From Planctomycetota bacterium (lineage in GTDB: Bacteria; Planctomycetota; UBA8108; UBA1146), in the NCBI GenBank assembly GCA_016776905.1, contig JADHSM010000010.1, positions 62,001 through 126,000 of the forward strand: DNA of 64,000 nt. The letters are read 5' to 3'. The position numbers and the translations under genes are program-made. The notes under the pieces were generated by a model. The model saw only the letters and a program-made list of their open reading frames with translations, had not been told where the DNA came from and searched no databases. Positions 35,758 through 45,230 of the stretch are shown one piece after another (position 1 is the stretch's first letter; each line of letters opens with the position of its first letter).

Positions 35758-36525
35758 GTGAACGCTCTCACAATTTGTGTCTGGGTAGGACTGTCTCTCC
35801 CCTTTCCTCAGCAAGTCGGGGACCAACTCCCTGCAGGATATATTCCCGCAGGCTGCGTTCTTCATGCATGGTCACTTTCTACGGGTGAATCATTGATCTT
35901 AGAGTCTTCAAAAATTGGACATCTTCCTGTGAAGATTCTGAAGCCGATTCAAGTCACAAAATCGGCTTCCGATTTTCTTCAAACACTTTTGCAATCTAGC
36001 GGCCTATTCTTGAAACCTATTACAAGATCTAGCACACATTGGGTGACCATGGACCCATTGAAAATGCCTCCCCGTCCCACTCAAATTATTCGAGTGATAC
36101 CCATTCAGCATCTAGACTGTGATTCCATCTGTGATTTGTTACGACAAGAAGCCAAGCGAAGAGAGAAAAATCTCGAACCACTCGATCGCTACAGTAATTT
36201 TGTTTCCGATCTTCGATCAAATAGCGTGGTTATCACTGTCGCTTCCGAACCCCGCTTGAAGTACTACCTCAATTTTATCGCCAAAACTGATCAACCCCCT
36301 GAACTTGGAAACGACAGACCAGTCCTTCGAAGCTGGCGCGCTCAGAAAATGAGATCCTCTCAACTTGCAGAACTTCTCAAAGATCGCTGGAGTGATCGGG
36401 GAGGCCAGCCGATTCAAGTCGTAGCCAACGAATCAACAAACACCCTTCTCATTCGCATCCCTCTTCACCTTTGGCCCGAAGCTGAGAAAATTTTGCAGCA
36501 GCTCGACGGTCATAGCGACTCTTGA
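35758..36525 (+). CDS. secretin N-domain-like protein lacking a secretin barrel
   Basis: GTG start, signal-like N-terminus; IIRVIPIQHLDCDSICDLLRQEAKR..., STNTLLIRIPLHLWPEAEKILQQLDG resembles GspD N1/N2 domains. Confidence 0.6.
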   Translation: MNALTICVWVGLSLPFPQQVGDQLPAGYIPAGCVLHAWSLSTGESLILESSKIGHLPVKILKPIQVTKSASDFLQTLLQSSGLFLKPITRSSTHWVTMDPLKMPPRPTQIIRVIPIQHLDCDSICDLLRQEAKRREKNLEPLDRYSNFVSDLRSNSVVITVASEPRLKYYLNFIAKTDQPPELGNDRPVLRSWRAQKMRSSQLAELLKDRWSDRGGQPIQVVANESTNTLLIRIPLHLWPEAEKILQQLDGHSDS

Positions 36526-36559
36526 AATGCCTCTGCCAGCTCAAGATTTCGAGTGAGAC

Positions 36560-36590
36560 CTCAGTGACCTCCCCCTGAGTTTCGGTTTTT
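36560..36590 (+). terminator. weak rho-independent-like terminator after the 35758-36525 gene
   Basis: CTCAG-N10-CTGAG followed by TTTCGGTTTTT. Confidence 0.4.
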
Positions 36591-36608
36591 CGAATCTCAT
36601 TTCCTGGA

Positions 36609-36625
36609 TCGAGATCCGATCTCGA
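36609..36625. promoter_or_regulatory. palindrome, candidate enhancer-binding site upstream of gspD
   Basis: TCGAGATC-C-GATCTCGA perfect inverted repeat. Confidence 0.4.
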
Positions 36626-36768
36626 CGATGGACCTCATTTCAATTGTGTTCAAATTTAAGACACTCTTCACCCCAGATAGGTCCATCGAGCCCCCTTCGC
36701 ACCTTACCGGAATTTACCTAAGCCCTTTATTTAAATAAACTTGGAGAACTTTCCAAGTTGGTGTGGAC

Positions 36769-36784
36769 GGGCATTTGATTTGCA
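36769..36784 (+). promoter_or_regulatory. sigma54-type promoter candidate upstream of gspD
   Basis: GGGCATTTGATTTGCA: GG-N10-GC, GGCA -24 and TTGCA -12 elements. Confidence 0.6.
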
Positions 36785-36973
36785 TAAAATAAGGGGGAAC
36801 GGTGGAAGCCCTCCGTTTTCAAAGTCAGAGAGAATGATCTCCCTGTCTTGAGTCACATCGAGATTCCCTGCTCCAGAGTCCACGGAGAAGGCTCTTTTCG
36901 ATATTCAGGGAAATTTGTCCCAAAAACCCCCAAGGCCAACCGCCTGCTGACCGATGAAGAGGGAGGAAATGCC

Positions 36974-39304
36974 ATGAACCCCATGTTGAGAGGGTGCACA
37001 GCAATGCCTCATAGCGAAAAGGTCTCCCCCGTCGAGACCTCCACAATCAGTCCACTGGTAAACCAGCAAGAGAAGACCTTCAAGTCTCTGCTCTTACTGG
37101 CTCTCTCTGTCCTCCTGGTCGTTCCAGGATTACCGGGAATTACCGAAGCCCAAGATGGTTCAAATGCCGGAGATACTCCGGTTGAAACAGAAACCACTGA
37201 AGCAGCCGAGCCACTCGAGTTAGGGGGAGAATTCTCCATGACCGAGGGTTCCGTTCCTGTTCTCAGTCTTCTCCGTTTCATTCAGAGAACCACCGGGAAA
37301 TTCGTCAACTACCCATCCAAAGACAACGATCAGGCCTTCGCTGAAGAAGCCATCGTTGAAGTATTGGGTGACATCGATCCTCTCACCTATCCGGTGATCA
37401 AAGCGATCCTTGAAACCAATGGCTACGAGCTTTGGGAGAGCACGCTCGAAGATGGCACTGTCGCCATCAACGTTCGTACCAGCGCTCCCACTGCGAGATC
37501 CACTTCTAATGTGGATCCTGTCAGCCCCATCATTGGTCCTGAGGATTCAAGTGCTGAGAAAGATGGCGAAGAGTTGGCGACACTTGTGCTTCAACTCGAA
37601 CACACAACTTCTGCTGTGGTTCGACAAGCTCTTCAAGAACTTCTCGGCATCGCAGGTGCTGGAAGCGCATCCGGCAGTGTCAAGTTGGTCACCATCACTG
37701 AAAACGAAACACTGCTGATCAAAGCCAAGGTCAGAATCCTTGAACACATTCAGCAAATCGTGAAGTACATCGATGTTGAAGTCACCGGACCAGACCAAAC
37801 CCTGACGATCAGGGAATTGTTCTACGCAGATGCCCAGAGCATCGTTCAAATCGTGACAGAAGCATTGAGCGACTTCAGCCCCACCGGCACAACAGGACGC
37901 CGAACTGTTCCCAGTCAGGGACAGGGAGGTGGAGCCGCCAACACCAGAAATTCACAGTCGAGCGCCCTAGCGGGTGAATCAACACGACTGATTGCAGATG
38001 ACCGAACTCAGAAAATCCTGATCCAATCCACGGATGGTGAAGAACTGGATTTGGTACACCAACTGATCGATGAACTCGACACCAAGGTGCGAAATGTCAG
38101 AAATACCACCTGGATCTACAAAGTAAACTTCCTCAAAGCTGAGGAGTTGGCCGACAATATTCGTCAGCTGGTCGAAGGTTCCGAAGGATCATTGAGTCGG
38201 AGCAGTAGCAGCAGAACAAGTTCAAGAACTGGCCGTACCGGATCAGCAAACAACGGTGGAGTTCAGCAACAGCAACAGTTCACCCCAACGCGTATCGTCC
38301 CACACGAACAAACTAACTCACTGATCATCCAAGCAGAGCCAGAAGAATACGAAGAGATCGAAAACATCCTGAAGCAAATCGACAAGCGTCGTCGCCAAGT
38401 ATTCCTTGAAGTCGCTCTGGTACAGGTGAAGGACACTTCTTCCCTAAACTACACGCTCGAATTCCTTGCCGGAAATCTGGACGACCAAAACCTCGCAGGA
38501 CTACTTCTCAGTTCATTCGGAGCCAGTACCGTGGCTCCCGCTCTAGATCCAAACGGAATCATCACTGGCTTAACAAGGACACCAGGGATTGGAAATGGAC
38601 TGAGCGGAGTCCTCCAACAGGACGGACAGTTCCCCCTGATCGTGAATGCGCTGAAGACCGACGAGGACAGTAATATCCTCGCGACGCCGTTCATTCTTGC
38701 TGACGATAACCAAGAAAACTCGATCTCTGTTCTTACAGATATCTTCTACACAACTTCAAACACGACTAACGTCAACGTGACCACAAGTCAGCAATCTGAA
38801 TCTGCCGGAATCACACTTTCATTGATTCCTACGATATCCAGTGAAGTTGTTCTTCTTGAGTTAGAGCTTGAAGTATCCGCTTTCGCGGCTGTCAGTGATG
38901 GAACCGGAGCTCTTCCCGACAAGACAACAAACACCGTGACCTCAAAGGTCACCATCCCTGACGGTGGTATGTTCATCATTGGAGGCCTAGCACAGATGGC
39001 CCAAGCGAATGTAGCCAGCAAGGTTCCGTTCCTCGGAGATCTCCCCATCATCGGGACGTTGTTTCAGTCCAAAGGAAACAGCAGCATTAGGGACAATCTT
39101 TATGTCTTCCTCAGTGCCCACATCATGGACGACAGTGAATACAACAACCTCGGCAACTTCACCAAAGATGCCATTGAGGGTGTTCGCTCCTTTGACGACG
39201 ACATTCGATTGCAACAGTTCAGTGATCCAGATAACCAGCGCGACAATGACCTGCTGCCTCTGACTAAGAGCAAAAATGCTACCGAGAAAGAGAATCGGCC
39301 ATGA
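36974..39304 (+). CDS. gspD: type II secretion system secretin GspD
   Basis: Track ORF from 36848; ATG at 36974 likely. Secretin N-domains, VFLEVALVQVKDTSSLNYTLEF, and C-terminal VTSKVTIPDGGMFIIGGLAQ...SKVPFLGDLPIIGTLFQSK. Confidence 0.95.
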   Translation: MNPMLRGCTAMPHSEKVSPVETSTISPLVNQQEKTFKSLLLLALSVLLVVPGLPGITEAQDGSNAGDTPVETETTEAAEPLELGGEFSMTEGSVPVLSLLRFIQRTTGKFVNYPSKDNDQAFAEEAIVEVLGDIDPLTYPVIKAILETNGYELWESTLEDGTVAINVRTSAPTARSTSNVDPVSPIIGPEDSSAEKDGEELATLVLQLEHTTSAVVRQALQELLGIAGAGSASGSVKLVTITENETLLIKAKVRILEHIQQIVKYIDVEVTGPDQTLTIRELFYADAQSIVQIVTEALSDFSPTGTTGRRTVPSQGQGGGAANTRNSQSSALAGESTRLIADDRTQKILIQSTDGEELDLVHQLIDELDTKVRNVRNTTWIYKVNFLKAEELADNIRQLVEGSEGSLSRSSSSRTSSRTGRTGSANNGGVQQQQQFTPTRIVPHEQTNSLIIQAEPEEYEEIENILKQIDKRRRQVFLEVALVQVKDTSSLNYTLEFLAGNLDDQNLAGLLLSSFGASTVAPALDPNGIITGLTRTPGIGNGLSGVLQQDGQFPLIVNALKTDEDSNILATPFILADDNQENSISVLTDIFYTTSNTTNVNVTTSQQSESAGITLSLIPTISSEVVLLELELEVSAFAAVSDGTGALPDKTTNTVTSKVTIPDGGMFIIGGLAQMAQANVASKVPFLGDLPIIGTLFQSKGNSSIRDNLYVFLSAHIMDDSEYNNLGNFTKDAIEGVRSFDDDIRLQQFSDPDNQRDNDLLPLTKSKNATEKENRP

Positions 39305-41004
39305 GACATTCGATCTTTTCAGAACTGATCGAGGAGGGGCTTCTCAATGAAGCTCAACTTCTTGAATGTCAGGAAGAGGAGCGTTCCACCGGTATGCCCA
39401 TCGATAAGGTGCTACGGGAGAAAGGATACGTCTCTGAATCCGCATTTCTGCAAGCACTAGCAAAACAACTTCGACTGCAATTCGCCGAGGAGCTTGTTGA
39501 TTTCAAGGTTCCTGAGAACTTCATCGAGATGGTGCCAGCGCAGTTCGCTCGGACCTACAACCTCATCGCCGTAGGTGAAGAACCCGGCATTTTGTTGGTG
39601 GCAACTTGTGATCCTCTCGACGTTCAACCCATGGACGACCTATCTGCCATGGTAGATCTCGTGATTGAACCCGTGATCTCTACTCGTAGTGAAATCACAG
39701 CACTGATCAATCGTGCCTACCAAAAATCAAGCGCGGACGTCGACGAACTCCTCGAAGGACTCGACGATGACGAGCTGATCGGAATCGCTGCTGAAATAGA
39801 CGAGACCGAAGACGTCCTCAACATTGCCAACAAGGCTCCCATCATTAAATTGATGAATACGATCATGTTTGAAGCCCAAAAGAACCGGGCATCCGACATT
39901 CATCTGCAGCCCTTCGCGGATCGCCTACAAGTCCGTTACCGAATTGACGGCATTCTTTACGATACCAAAGTGATTCCCAAAAAGATTCAGGATGCTCTCG
40001 TATCTCGAGTCAAGGTCATGGGAAAAATGGACATCGCTGAACGCAGACTCCCCCAGGACGGAAGAACTTCTGTAAAAATAGGAGATAGCGATCTCGACCT
40101 GAGGATTTCTTCTGTACCAACTAGTTATGGTGAGCGCATCGTGTTTCGTCTACTCGACAAAAGTGCACGACTTTACACACTCAAAGAAATTGGTCTGGAC
40201 GACAGAAACTATCAACTCCTCGATAAACTGGTGAACTCTTCTCATGGCGTGCTCCTCGTAACGGGTCCCACTGGATCAGGGAAATCTACGACCCTTTACG
40301 CCGCGCTTGCCGAGATGGATTCTCAGGAACTGAACATCATCACGATCGAAGACCCGATTGAATACAACATTGATGCGATCAGTCAGATTCAAGTATCCAA
40401 CAAAAAAGGCCTGACCTTTGCATCGGGACTTCGATCCCTCATGCGTCAGGATCCGGATGTCATGATGGTCGGAGAGATCCGAGACATGGAGACCGCAGGA
40501 ATCGCCGTTCAGGCCTCCAACACAGGTCACCTTGTGTTCTCAACACTTCACACCAACGACTCTGCGGGTGCAGTGAACCGAATGATCGATCTTGGAGTCG
40601 AACCATACTTGGTCTCTTCTTCTCTCATCGGTGTCGTCGCTCAGCGACTCGTTCGCGTGATTTGCCCCCGTTGCAAAGAGTCCTACGAACCCGAGGCTGG
40701 TCAACTGAAGACCTTAGGCCTCACTCGTGAAGACCTCCTGGAAGGGCTTCTTTACAGAGGCCGAGGCTGTGACGCCTGCCTAGGCCGTGGTTACTACGAC
40801 AGAACCGCGATCTATGAAATCCTAACGATGAATGAAACGATTCGTGACCAAATCATCTCTAGAACCAGTGCGTCTGTCATCAAGCAGACCGCGGTGGAGA
40901 CTGGCCACCTCAGAACCTTGAGGATGGATGGAGCGCGAAAGGTGGCCCAAGGGATCACCACCGTAGACGAAGTATTCCGAGTGACTCAAATGGATGTTTT
41001 CTAG
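39301..41004 (+). CDS. gspE: type II secretion ATPase GspE
   Basis: GVLLVTGPTGSGKSTTLYAAL, RQDPDVMMVGEIRDMETAGIAVQASNTGHLVFSTLHTNDSAGA, CPRC...C zinc motif. Confidence 0.97.
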   Translation: MRHSIFSELIEEGLLNEAQLLECQEEERSTGMPIDKVLREKGYVSESAFLQALAKQLRLQFAEELVDFKVPENFIEMVPAQFARTYNLIAVGEEPGILLVATCDPLDVQPMDDLSAMVDLVIEPVISTRSEITALINRAYQKSSADVDELLEGLDDDELIGIAAEIDETEDVLNIANKAPIIKLMNTIMFEAQKNRASDIHLQPFADRLQVRYRIDGILYDTKVIPKKIQDALVSRVKVMGKMDIAERRLPQDGRTSVKIGDSDLDLRISSVPTSYGERIVFRLLDKSARLYTLKEIGLDDRNYQLLDKLVNSSHGVLLVTGPTGSGKSTTLYAALAEMDSQELNIITIEDPIEYNIDAISQIQVSNKKGLTFASGLRSLMRQDPDVMMVGEIRDMETAGIAVQASNTGHLVFSTLHTNDSAGAVNRMIDLGVEPYLVSSSLIGVVAQRLVRVICPRCKESYEPEAGQLKTLGLTREDLLEGLLYRGRGCDACLGRGYYDRTAIYEILTMNETIRDQIISRTSASVIKQTAVETGHLRTLRMDGARKVAQGITTVDEVFRVTQMDVF

Positions 41005-41023
41005 GAACGGATAGAGTTCAGAG

Positions 41024-42238
41024 ATGCCGATTTATTCTTACAAAGCCATCGACCAGCGAGGGCGTAACTCAAAGGGCAACATCGATGCCGATACGGCTCG
41101 TGAAGCTCGTGATAAGTTACGTCACCAAAAACTACGTGTCACTGACATGGAGCGCATCGATGCCGTAAGTCAGAAATCCACAAGCATCTTCAAGTATCGA
41201 TTTGAAAGAAAAGTCGATATTCGAAACCTGGCCATACTGACGCGCCAGTTTTCCACTCTTCTTGCTTCGGGTGTCCACTTGTCAGAAGCACTCAATGTCT
41301 TAGTTGAACAAATTGAAGAAAAACGCCTAGAAGTCATCTTCAGAGATATCCGTGAACGCATCGTAGCGGGCGCAGGCCTTGCAGATGCCCTGAGCCTTCA
41401 CCCTTCAGTGTTCAGTGATCTCTACATCAATATGGTGCGCGCAGGAGAGGCCAGTGGAAATCTCGACGAGATTCTTTACAGCCTTTCTGATTACCTACAG
41501 AAGCAAGCCAGCCTACGTGGCAAATTGGCAGCAGCTCTCACATACCCCGCCATCATGATGGCAGTAGGACTCGCAGTCGTCGTCTTCTTGATGACATTTG
41601 TGGTTCCAAAGATCACTGAAATGCTAGTCCAAAAAGACAACGCTCTTCCATGGGCTACTGAAGTCTTGATCATGATCAGTAACGCCTTTAAGGCTTATTG
41701 GCTGGTTGGAATCGGAGCATTACTGGCCTTCCTTATCTTCCTTGAAGGATTAAAGAAAACTGAAAAGGGAAGGTTCGCATACGACCGAATGCTACTGCGG
41801 ATTCCCGTACTAGGAACACTTCTACAACGCTCGGCGATCTCTCGTTTCACTGTCACATTGTCAACGCTGTTGCGAAGTGGGCTCCCAGCTCTGGATTCCC
41901 TGAATATTGTGGGAAAGGTTGTCAATAATGCGGTCATGTCTAAGACCATCAGCGAGATTGCTGATCGCATCGTTGAAGGTGCAGACATCTCAACCCCACT
42001 CAAAAAGTCTCCTCTTTTCCCCCCAATGGTCGGTTACATGATTGCCGTTGGTGAACAAAGTGGAGAATTGGAATCCGTACTCAATCGAATTTCTGAAACG
42101 TACGAAGAAGAGATCGAGCTCGCGATTCAAAAGCTGACCGCGATGATCGAACCCATCATCATCGTATTACTCGCGGTGGTGGTGTCGTTCATCATCCTCG
42201 CAGTGTTACTGCCACTGTTGCAGTTTAACAATACTTGA
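41024..42238 (+). CDS. gspF: type II secretion inner membrane protein GspF
   Basis: LTRQFSTLLASGVHLSEALNVL, ISRFTVTLSTLLRSGLPALDSL, MIAVGEQSGELESVLNRISETYEEE. Confidence 0.97.
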   Translation: MPIYSYKAIDQRGRNSKGNIDADTAREARDKLRHQKLRVTDMERIDAVSQKSTSIFKYRFERKVDIRNLAILTRQFSTLLASGVHLSEALNVLVEQIEEKRLEVIFRDIRERIVAGAGLADALSLHPSVFSDLYINMVRAGEASGNLDEILYSLSDYLQKQASLRGKLAAALTYPAIMMAVGLAVVVFLMTFVVPKITEMLVQKDNALPWATEVLIMISNAFKAYWLVGIGALLAFLIFLEGLKKTEKGRFAYDRMLLRIPVLGTLLQRSAISRFTVTLSTLLRSGLPALDSLNIVGKVVNNAVMSKTISEIADRIVEGADISTPLKKSPLFPPMVGYMIAVGEQSGELESVLNRISETYEEEIELAIQKLTAMIEPIIIVLLAVVVSFIILAVLLPLLQFNNT

Positions 42239-42288
42239 TCAACAGAAGAGAGAAGCGGCCTAAGGGCCCGGAATATGGAGGCTTTGTC

Positions 42289-42720
42289 ATGAAAAAAGCA
42301 CCAAGAATATATGACGCAGGATTTACGCTGATCGAACTGATCGTCGTCATCGCAATCATCGGAATTCTTGCCACCTTTGTTGTCCCCAATGTCATGGGAA
42401 GAACTGACCAGGCAAAAGTTGCAAAAGTTAAGAGCGACTTCAAGGCTCTCGATACTCAGTGCAAAATGTTCAGAGCCGACCACGGTCGCTACCCAGATTC
42501 TATCGACGAACTTCTGAGTCCGCCGACTGACCCTAACGGGATCACCATCGACTACCTCAGTAGTGAGCCTCTCGATCCTTGGACGAATGAGATTTACTTC
42601 TTCGAGATGATCGACGGCCGACCCGTCTTTGTATCACTCGGCGAAGATCAAACCGAGGGTGGCGAAGGGTATGCTGCAGACATTTACTCTGACGACAGCA
42701 ACTCTCAAGGAAGATTCTGA
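42289..42720 (+). CDS. gspG: type II secretion major pseudopilin GspG
   Basis: Track ORF from 42235; ATG at 42289 gives AGFTLIELIVVIAIIGILATFVVPNVMGR. Confidence 0.96.
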   Translation: MKKAPRIYDAGFTLIELIVVIAIIGILATFVVPNVMGRTDQAKVAKVKSDFKALDTQCKMFRADHGRYPDSIDELLSPPTDPNGITIDYLSSEPLDPWTNEIYFFEMIDGRPVFVSLGEDQTEGGEGYAADIYSDDSNSQGRF

Positions 42721-42724
42721 TTTA

Positions 42725-43255
42725 ATGAATCCACGGAACTCCAATACTGGCTTCACTATCATTGAGCTGATCGTCGTGATCGCGCTCTTGGGTATTATTG
42801 CCACTATTGTCGTTCCTAATCTCGACAACTTCTCTCCAAGATATAAGCTTCGATCTGCTGCCAGAACAGTCGGCCAAACTGTCGCTTGGGCCAGAAGCCT
42901 TGGAGGCGGGATCGGACGTGAATACGTGATTCGATACCGCCTTGAAGAAGACACCATCGAAATCCTTCTTCCCCCCGAGGAAGACGAGGATCCGAATATG
43001 GATTTCGACTCCCGGGAAAGTCTCGGTGCAGAAACTCTTCCTAATGGTGTTGAGATTACGCGGATAGTTCAACCTGATGGTAGTCGTGACGATTATGGAG
43101 TTGTAGATCTGGTTCTGGATAAGTACGGATCCTCTGGCTCACACATTGCCATTCTGAAAAATGAGGACGACCAGAGTATAGCGGTCTATTTCCAAGCCAT
43201 TTTGGGGACTACTGATTATCTCGCCGGTGAAGAAGCGGAGTTCCCACAATGGTAG
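42725..43255 (+). CDS. gspH: type II secretion pseudopilin GspH-like
   Basis: Track ORF from 42629; ATG at 42725 gives TGFTIIELIVVIALLGIIATIVVPNL. Confidence 0.85.
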   Translation: MNPRNSNTGFTIIELIVVIALLGIIATIVVPNLDNFSPRYKLRSAARTVGQTVAWARSLGGGIGREYVIRYRLEEDTIEILLPPEEDEDPNMDFDSRESLGAETLPNGVEITRIVQPDGSRDDYGVVDLVLDKYGSSGSHIAILKNEDDQSIAVYFQAILGTTDYLAGEEAEFPQW

Positions 43256-43740
43256 CTCGCCCATCTAACCCCACTCTCCCTGCACAGAATAAAGGGTTCA
43301 CGCTTGTCGAGCTTGTTATGGCAGTCGCCATCCTCAGCGGAGCATTCTTGACGATCCTCGACCTCAGAGTGAAAGCTCTCGATGACGCTTTCAAGTACAA
43401 CAATGACCGACTCGTTAACCGGGTCGCACGTCAAAAATTAGATGAAGTTTCATATGGCCTAGAAGAAAACTCTTCTGGAGAAATCGAAATCCCTGGAAAA
43501 AAGACTCCAGAGCCTTGGCGCTGGAGCGTCACCATTCAGGACCAATCGAACACAGAGTTCGGACCTAGACTGCTCTTCATTGAACTGACATTGGAGTACC
43601 CATCTGTCTACAGTAGTTCAAGTTCTGAAGACGATCTAGAAACCGTCATTATCGCTACTCGAGTGTTGGTCAACGAACAAAACCCTTTGTACACATATGC
43701 TGAACCCACCTCGGATTCGTTGAATAACGGTGGTTTCTAA
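43249..43740 (+). CDS. gspI: type II secretion pseudopilin GspI-like
   Basis: KGFTLVELVMAVAILSGAFLTILDLR; position between GspH and GspJ. Confidence 0.85.
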   Translation: MVARPSNPTLPAQNKGFTLVELVMAVAILSGAFLTILDLRVKALDDAFKYNNDRLVNRVARQKLDEVSYGLEENSSGEIEIPGKKTPEPWRWSVTIQDQSNTEFGPRLLFIELTLEYPSVYSSSSSEDDLETVIIATRVLVNEQNPLYTYAEPTSDSLNNGGF

Positions 43741-44633
43741 TGAAAAAGAATGAAGGATTCACACTCATAGAACTCGTCGTTGTTCTCGGAATGTTTGGTC
43801 TAGTCATGCTAGCCAGCTACACGATTCTTGAAACAACAATCGAAGCCGACAGACGTGTGCAACTCGCGACGATGACTGGCAAAGTAGGAGAAGCCATTCT
43901 CAACCAGATGCGTCGTGATATTCAGGGCGTAGTTTGGCGAGGCCATGGACAGGAAGTTTTCCAAGGGCAAAGTCGAGGGGATGATGACAATGGTGAAGAC
44001 ACCATCGATTTCCTGACGACCGCCCCTGTGCCTGAACCTAAAGAAACGATTTCTTCATGGACCGGGGAAGTCACTTCCGTCGGCTACGCTTTAAAATCTG
44101 GCGACGATGAGGACTTAATCCTGTTCAGAAGAGTCGCCTGGGACCTCCAATCGGATCACTTCAATAAAGGAACACGAACAGCCATCTACGATCGAGTGAT
44201 GGCGATGGATATTCGGTATCTGAATCAAGAAGAAGAATGGGTCGACGACTGGGATGCCAGCTCCATTCTTCCTGAAGAAAATCTGACCGATTTCCCCTTC
44301 CTCGATGAGGAAGAATTCCTCGCTGCAGAAGATGCCGCACTCGCTGCAGAAAACCCGACGACAGGATCCCAAAACAACAGTTCGACCTCAGGGAGCATCG
44401 ATCCCGCCACGGGTGAAGAGATTCCGGAAGAGCCGCTTCCGCTCCCTATCCCCAAAGCGGTCGAAATCACCCTGTATCTCCACTATGGAGATGAGCGCGG
44501 ACAGATACTGGACTCATCAGGGGAGCCCGTGCTGGAAGTCTTTTCGACCGTTGTCCCTCTGATCACCACTGATCAGGTCCTCATCCCTGATCCGGATTTG
44601 GACAGCCTGGAAGGGCTTCTCGGAAACAACTAA
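43740..44633 (+). CDS. gspJ: type II secretion pseudopilin GspJ-like
   Basis: EGFTLIELVVVLGMFGLVMLASYTILE; size and position. Confidence 0.85.
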   Translation: MKKNEGFTLIELVVVLGMFGLVMLASYTILETTIEADRRVQLATMTGKVGEAILNQMRRDIQGVVWRGHGQEVFQGQSRGDDDNGEDTIDFLTTAPVPEPKETISSWTGEVTSVGYALKSGDDEDLILFRRVAWDLQSDHFNKGTRTAIYDRVMAMDIRYLNQEEEWVDDWDASSILPEENLTDFPFLDEEEFLAAEDAALAAENPTTGSQNNSSTSGSIDPATGEEIPEEPLPLPIPKAVEITLYLHYGDERGQILDSSGEPVLEVFSTVVPLITTDQVLIPDPDLDSLEGLLGNN

Positions 44634-44644
44634 TTGATTTGTGA

Positions 44645-44720
44645 GGGGCCTCCGGAAGGATGGCAAGAACCCGGATTGCGTGATCCCTAGGTTCGAGCTA
44701 CCGGAGGCCCCGGTTTTTTT
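44645..44720 (+). terminator. long composite terminator hairpin at the end of the gspD-J operon
   Basis: GGGGCCTCCGG ... CCGGAGGCCCC then GGTTTTTTT; inner AACC/GGTT and GGAT/ATCC pairing. Confidence 0.85.
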
Positions 44721-44839
44721 ACCCCTCTCCGGCTTTGACACCCCCCTCCTTCCTGTGCCACATACGCACGCCTACTCCCCCATAACCTTAAAATTCGACC
44801 TCAAATAGGCAATCTGAGGTAAAATCCCGCCTGATGAAT

Positions 44840-44855
44840 TGGCACCACAATTGCG
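44840..44855 (+). promoter_or_regulatory. sigma54 promoter, near consensus, upstream of the kelch-like lipoprotein
   Basis: TGGCACCACAATTGCG versus TGGCACG-N4-TTGC: matches TGGCAC and TTGC with exact GG-N10-GC spacing. Confidence 0.75.
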
Positions 44856-45230
44856 ATACCCTAGTCATGGAACAGGAATGGCCCGATAAGAAGATCTGGC
44901 CCTTCTACCTGAGTGCTCCTGAAATGAGGGGCAAAGTGCTATTTGGCCCATGGGAACAACGTAAGACACTTTTCTCGCAAGGTAGACAGTTGTCCTGTGC
45001 CGATTTAGAATCCGGACTTGCGAGAAGACCCCGAAGGGCGATACACCCTGATGGGAATCAGGTGTGTTCAATGGCCCGGCTGATGCGTCTTGCTGATCTC
45101 TCCGGGGAAAAAGAGAGATCGACATCCGATTACGCCAACGCCCATCAGAGCGTCTCGTTTCGGTTTTCAGTAATACAACCACCCGCCCGGCCTGTCTTAC
45201 AGACTCCGGAAAGAATGTCCCAGGAAAGAG

